Shown one piece after another: positions 58,528 through 64,000 of a stretch of 64,000 nt of DNA. This DNA comes from Siphonodentalium dalli (lineage: Eukaryota; Mollusca; Scaphopoda; Gadilida; Siphonodentaliidae): contig CP136066.1 in the NCBI GenBank assembly GCA_032622095.1, forward strand, positions 56,696,609 through 56,760,608, written 5' to 3'. Position numbers and translations under genes: made by a program. The notes beneath the pieces were generated by a model that saw only the letters and a program-made list of their open reading frames with translations, was not told where the DNA came from and searched no databases. Position 1 is the first letter of the stretch; every line of letters begins with the position of its first letter.

Positions 58528-61010
58528 TAGGTCCATTAGTTTCAGAAGTTGTGGTATAGTGGCGACTTGGATTTAAATATGCGATTTGGGGAGATTAACA
58601 TTCGACATGTCGATACATAGAAACTTTTTGTTAAAAACAATTGGGGTTTCATCGATAATTATTGACTTTTAAATGAATAAGAACTCACCCTTTTTACCAT
58701 CTAAATTTTTTCAAATTTTTATTATTTCTTAGCCAAAATGACTGACGTAATTAAATTTCTCACGTATTTGTTTGTTGAAGTTGAAGATGTGTGAACAGTA
58801 TCTTATTAGTGTGAAATAACCATGACTTGTATTATATATATTCATAACCGATATCAACTTAGTATATACCCCTCTCTGTTAACGATTATTCAGGATTCAT
58901 AGGAGCTAAGAGTGACACTCTCAATGTAGATTGTAGTGCACAGCTCATTTGGTCGATAATGCTTCATTTAATTGAACAAATTATTGATCTGGGTAGGCAT
59001 AATTGTAGCACAATGTCCTTTTTTGGTGCAGGTGACGTCGTCGTCATCAGGTAGATTATCAACGTAATCAGTCTGCATTTCCCACAGTTGTCAGCAGTAA
59101 AAACTGTTGTTGGAAATTATTATCAAAGTTCACCAATAAATACTCATTGCTATTAAAGTGATGATATGTGCATTTACCAGTTGATTTTAATAAAAAAAAA
59201 ATTGCAACAATTCCATAATTGTAAGAAATGCAAAGCAAAATCGTTCACAAAGTCACTTAAAGCGTGAAATTTCCAGTTGGGACCTTCACCTACAGTGAAG
59301 TACATTATTAAGAAACAGATAATAACAACGAAATATATTACCTATGTTATTTTTTCGATTGTATTAGGTTCCCTGTCAAAACTTCCAAAGGTTCCCAGGT
59401 TGTGTACTGGTAAGATGGTCGCTACTTGTGATATCACTTGATGCCCAGTGATCAATATGTATGACCCATATAATGTTGACCAAATGGGTTAATAATTTAA
59501 TAGTGCAAACAGACCTTGCTTGAATAAACTCTCAAATTGGAGTTAATAGATATATTATAAATATACTGCACGACTTTGATGATACATCGTGAACCACAGG
59601 ATCAAGTTGAGCTTGGTGGTAAGATCAACATTTTCAACAACGCCAACCAGTTCACAACACAGGGGCGTGTCCTTAAAACGAGTAAAATATACATTAAAAT
59701 ATAGTTTTATAGGGTAACCAATATAGGTCATATAATTTCCCCACACAATGAAGGTGGTGCACAAATGTATGGATGTCAAAAGAAATGGGAGGTTGTCTGC
59801 TGTAGGCATAAACGAGTCAAATATACATTAAAATATAGCCGTTTAAAACGAGCGCGCCACTTTAAATAATGTATCGATAAACAATACATACTTAACAAGG
59901 AAGTTTACAATAATCGATAAACAATACATACTTAACAAGGGAATTTACAATAAATGATAAACAATACATACTTAACAAGGGAGTTTACAATAATCGATAA
60001 ACAATACATACTTAACAAGGGAGTTTACAATGATCGATAAACAAAACATACTTAACAAGGGAGTTTACAATAACCGATAAACAATACATACTTACCAAGC
60101 GAGTTTACAATAATCGATAAACAATACATACTTAACAAGGGAGTTTACAATAATCGATAAACAATACATACTTAACAAGGGAGTTTACAATAATCGATAA
60201 ACAATACATACTTAACAAGGGAATTTACAATAAATGATAAACAAAACATACTTAACAAGGGAGTTTACAATAACCGATAAACAATACATACTTACCAAGC
60301 TAGTTTACAATAATCGATAAACAATACAAACTTAACAAGGGAGTTTACAATAATCGATAAACAATACATACTTAACAAGGGAGTTTACAATAATCGATAA
60401 ACAATACATACTTAACAAGGAAAGGAAAGGTCCATTTGTTTCAGAAGTTGGAGTATAGTGGCGACTTGGATTTAAATATGCGATTTGGGGAGATTGACAT
60501 TAGACATGTGTATACAGAGAAACTTTTTGTTAACAAAAATTGGGGTGTTATCGATAATTGTTGACTTTTAAATGAATAAGAACTCACCCTTTTTTACCAT
60601 CTAATTTTGTTCAAATTTCGATTATTTCTTAGCCAAAATGACTGATGTAATTCAATTTCTCACGTATTTGTTTGTTGAAGTTGAAGATGTCCTATTAGTG
60701 TGTGATAACCATGACTTGTATTGTAATGAACAGCACATTTGGTCGATAATGCTTCTTTTAATTGAACAAATTAGTGATCTGGGTGGGCTTAATTGTTGAA
60801 TAATGTCCTTTTTGGTGCAGGTGACGTCATCGTCGTCAAGTAGATTATTAACGTAATCAGTCTGCATTTCCCACAGTTGTCAGCAGTAAAAACTGTTGTT
60901 GGAAATTAATATCAAATTTCACCAATAAATACTCATTACTATTAAAGTGATGATATGTGCATTTATCGGGAGATTTTAATTAAAAAAAAGATAATTGCAA
61001 CAATGGTGGT
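58528..61010. repeat. Direct duplication inside gene B intron 1
   Basis: 58528-59200 and 60421-61010 are direct repeats sharing TATAGTGGCGACTTGGATTT, GACTGATGTAATT-like words and CATTTCCCACAGTTGTCAGC. In addition 59212-59870 repeats 55330-55880, so two blocks each end in a 40-bp array. The copies differ by substitutions and several indels. Confidence 0.85.
59872..60420. repeat. 40-bp minisatellite, array 2, about 14 copies
   Basis: Same unit as array 1. A higher-order pattern is visible: variants AAATGATAAAC and AACCGATAAAC with TTACCAAGC recur about 200-280 bases apart (near 59950 and 60231; 60071 and 60271). Confidence 0.95.
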
Positions 61011-61183
61011 ATTTTCCAAAGACAAGTGTATCTGTTTTAATTGAATGTTTTATAACATGCGATTTTCTCTATTTCGCAATTCGCAAAAAAAATAAAGAAT
61101 AAATAAAGCATTGGGGATGCAAGAGTAGATATTTTTAATTTTTTGGAACTATTCAGTAGTAAATTGACAAAACAAGTACTCAC

Positions 61184-61486
61184 CCGCTTTCTCATTAGAA
61201 CGGCACTGGTATCTTCTTCGAGCTCACCGGCGGCCCCGCATGAAAGAAAACAGTTTTGGTTAGTGTCAAGTCCCGCAAAGAATGTCGCTGTCCTGCACCA
61301 GTTTTGTCGGAGGCAACTGGTCGCGCACGATGTCTCAGAGACGGCTTTCACCCCAACGGCATGAGAGATGTTGAAGCCTTTCTCTTTCCAACCAGGAACG
61401 ATTTCAAACGTTGTCTGTTTGGTCTTCTTGACAGTCGCTGCCCCAACCAGAAGGGAACAGGTAACAAGAAGGCATAAACTATTCAT
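61184..61486 (-). pseudogene. Gene B exon 1: signal peptide and PAN/apple-like module
   Basis: The ATG at 61486 opens a signal peptide (NSLCLLVTCSLLVGAA) and the same five-cysteine module as gene A (SCATSC, WC, NCFLSC). The exon is 303 bases and ends at the donor G|GTGAGT, phase 0. It is intact itself. The upstream alignment keeps GTGTTGTGGAATCAG, but the position of gene A's TATAAAT reads CAGACCT, so the TATA box is lost. It is listed as pseudogene because of the frameshift in exon 3; if that is an error, this is a normal first exon. Confidence 0.82.
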
Positions 61487-64000
61487 CTTCGATTCTCTTG
61501 CTGCGCTGCACAGATCGAGTTGTGACTGATTCCACAACACAATGAAAGTGTGCGAGGTCTGTTGGGAACGTTAGTCCGCTGATTATTGACTAACGCCATT
61601 CGTGACAATCCGCCCTCTCATTGGACCGCCTTGTACACTTACATTCTGATTCGTTTGGAGTCTGTCAAGACATTAAGATGAATACCAATATCGTTATGAA
61701 GATAACATGTTAACAATCAAACGCCAGCGAAATATATTATTTGTTTCACGGTTTTATTTTGAAAGACAAAATCTTTTCCTCGTGGAGGCACTAGAACAGC
61801 ACTTAAAACCCTGCTCCTTTGTTCTAGCTCGACTTTCTATATCTCCAAATGGGCAGTTTATACTATCCGTTATACCACAAGTCGACATTTGTAATCTAGA
61901 ATCTTCATGTCTCCCATTGTATATGCACGGCGACTCTGTTAATTTGAATACCAGTTGTATCTAGTGTTACTGTTCTTCTGCGCCGAACGATATTATTTTG
62001 GTAATTCGTGAGTCAGAACTATCATAAAATGCATTCGTGCCCAAAAACACAGATAATTGCGTCGACAGTATATATTACGTATATATACTACGCTATATTT
62101 ACAGCAAAAACAAAAAATTATTATAAGTTTGCGTATATCGAAGTTTAATTTCGAACAAAGCTGTGATGTTCAGCTGTATATGCCTGGACAATATTAGTTT
62201 GACTGCGACAAAATTCACGTGCAACATCCACTGACACGCCCCATGTCAAGGGCTGTGGTTTTGGTGACTGCCAAGGACCATTTTCCTACAGGAAAACGTT
62301 CGTAAACGTCTCATTTATCGATATTTATCGGATTATTTCATCTATATCAATGTAATTTATCCTTGTATATTATAAAACTGTGTCGGTTAATGGTCTCGCT
62401 ACTGGACGTAATCTAAATGGTCTCTGGCTACGCTCTCATCATCTAGTTTTACGAATGTCTAGTAGCTCGTCCATGAACCCTGACAAAAATCCATACCACG
62501 TGAGTCCACACACAATCAAACATCCTGATATATGTACCATTAACGTCGATTCTGGACGCATTAGTTGGAGTGATATTAAAATAAAAATCACTGGTATGCG
62601 CACGATAATACATTGTAATAATCGATGGTTTTATATAGGACATGTCAATCCACAAAATACTATAAAACTATTGGTAGTCAAACATTTAGCCATTAAAGTT
62701 ATTTTTCGATAACCTAAATTTCTTGATTACTTCTGCTATACAAATGATGGCAATCAATCGCAGCATTTCCTTATTCGGGGGAGAATAATCATAAATTTGA
62801 TTAAAGGCACGGACGGCGTTCGTTGCAGAAATATTCCTATTTATTCAAATCGCCATCAACAGAAGGAATATAGAAATAGTTGTGTTCATATGCCAAACAT
62901 AATCAGTGCGTATATATAGTATATTGTCGTCAAGAAATACACTGGTGTACGCAAACAAGAGCCTGCTCGTGTTACAGAAGTTGTGTTTCTGTTTACATAA
63001 CACAGCGCAATTCAATTGGTTAATCACACAAAAATTATATAAACGCTCTTTATTATTTCCATATAAGGAAAACAGTAACAAACAACGCTCTTTATGTTTA
63101 CCATATCCGGATCTAAACAAAAGCCAGGTAACGTAACGTTTTTTGCTTTTGATTACATAACAAAGGAAACAAAACTGACAATAACATACTGTTTATGCCA
63201 TATTTCTGATTGGTATAAGAACAAGGTATGTCTATATTCTGTAATTGGCGGTTTTTGACGGAGGTGAATATTTGTACAGCATATCACCGCCAACACCGCC
63301 CGTATCTGTAACTATTGGCACAAATCATGAATTGTGAATGAAATGTCTTCTGAGTTCGTTATGAATTGATAACCAACCACAAAAGTATATAACTGTAAAT
63401 AATAAAAGTAAGCTGACTTCTGAATCTATTATTTGCACGGTATCCATGACAATATATTAAGAATATGGTGTCTCTCTCAAAAAAGGCCAAATTACACAAG
63501 GGGAATCAGCTAACTTCGATAGGAGAGAGATCAGCTCAAGGCAGAAAACATCAAAATGAAGTTTGGAGTTAATCAACGAGGACGCCAAAAGAAACATTTT
63601 TCACTGGTCTGCCATCTTTTGGATTATTCCTCTGGCTGGTGAAATTGTGTGATTGTGTTCTACCATATTCAAACGTTATTACCGATCAGGAAGTTATGAT
63701 GATCATTATTATGTGCATAATTGATACGCTGAGCGCATACTCTATAGCTGGGTCCATAAGCTAGATAATGGTGTAGTGTGTGTGGGTTTTTTTGTGCAAA
63801 TATTTCCTGTCAAACTCGATCGACCCACGTCAAAAACGTTTTTATTTTGATTTAAATGACTTATTTTTAAACAATTAGAACATATCAATCATGTTGTGAA
63901 TTTGTGAGGGTGAACATGTGTTGTTATAGTACTATAGCATACATTAGTTATAGAGAATAATGATTTTGCCTTCAAATTTATAGTTTGAAATTGAGATTTT
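61487..64000. other. Gene B upstream region and right end, no further gene
   Basis: 61487-61790 is promoter-side sequence homologous to 14740-15040. Beyond it, frames such as 62380-62712 (110 codons) have no recognisable family. The rest is AT-rich intergenic DNA. Confidence 0.5.

Larger units (their letters stand above)
45660..61790 (-). repeat. Inverted segmental duplication, copy B
   Basis: Reverse-complement partner of 14740-25770. The LINE (45885 to about 50.2 kb) and a palindrome interrupt the 3' flank between matches at 45660-45770 and 50740-51000. The duplication edge lies next to the truncated Helitron-like unit 4. Confidence 0.83.

Noticed and set aside
55861-60420. CRISPR-like arrays of regular direct repeats
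   Set aside because: The 40-bp units follow one another without unique spacers, no cas-like genes are present, and the genome is eukaryotic. These are minisatellites.
62380-62712. 110-codon open frame upstream of gene B
   Set aside because: No recognisable domain and no conserved counterpart upstream of gene A.

Overview
The window looks like nuclear DNA of an invertebrate animal, most likely a mollusc or another marine lophotrochozoan. It is AT-rich, with spliced genes, long introns, GT-AG splice sites, and many non-LTR retrotransposons, MITEs, Helitrons, palindromic foldbacks and satellites. Short ACATGTACATGT-type runs and a tRNA-derived SINE fit that placement. The species is an inference; nothing in the window names it. 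No bacterial-type operons, rRNA or functional tRNA genes were seen.

The only host gene family I can support is a pair of secreted PAN/apple-like plus fibrinogen-C-terminal (FReD) lectin-type genes. Gene A (+ strand) has exon 1 at 15041-15346 (signal peptide and cysteine-rich module), a 25-nt microexon at 21975-21999, and a FReD exon at 24102-24736. The three exons join in one frame for 321 residues. Gene B (- strand) has the same layout: 61486-61184, 54189-54165, 51835-51203. It carries a one-base insertion in the FReD exon and lacks the TATA box seen in A. The genes converge and lie in a diverged inverted duplication (about 14.7-25.8 kb against 61.8-45.7 kb). Introns, promoters and 3' flanks also match.

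Layout. 0-14 kb: foldback, minisatellite, a seven-copy 384-bp satellite (5.2-7.8 kb), a decayed reverse-transcriptase ORF (9.1-10.8 kb), a palindromic MITE, and CCATGGTA-type repeats around a retroelement tail. 14.7-25.8 kb: gene A. 25.8-36 kb: repeats, a gag-like zinc-knuckle relic and palindromes. 36.0-41.0 kb: a large inverted repeat whose outer arms are nearly identical and inner arms diverged. 42.7-45.6 kb: a head-to-tail array of four Helitron-like units. 45.9-50.1 kb: a full-length non-LTR retrotransposon with an intact 1202-residue endonuclease/RT ORF. 50.5-61.8 kb: gene B, its introns carrying a SINE, MITEs and two arrays of a 40-bp minisatellite. 61.8-64 kb: no recognised gene.

Main leads. 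The 25-nt microexon is not a multiple of three, and skipping it would give an immediate TGA in both paralogues, so it could switch between PAN-only and PAN-FReD secreted proteins. The two inverted-repeat systems are roughly concentric near 38.0-38.5 kb. The Helitron array shows clean CTAG/TC unit junctions.
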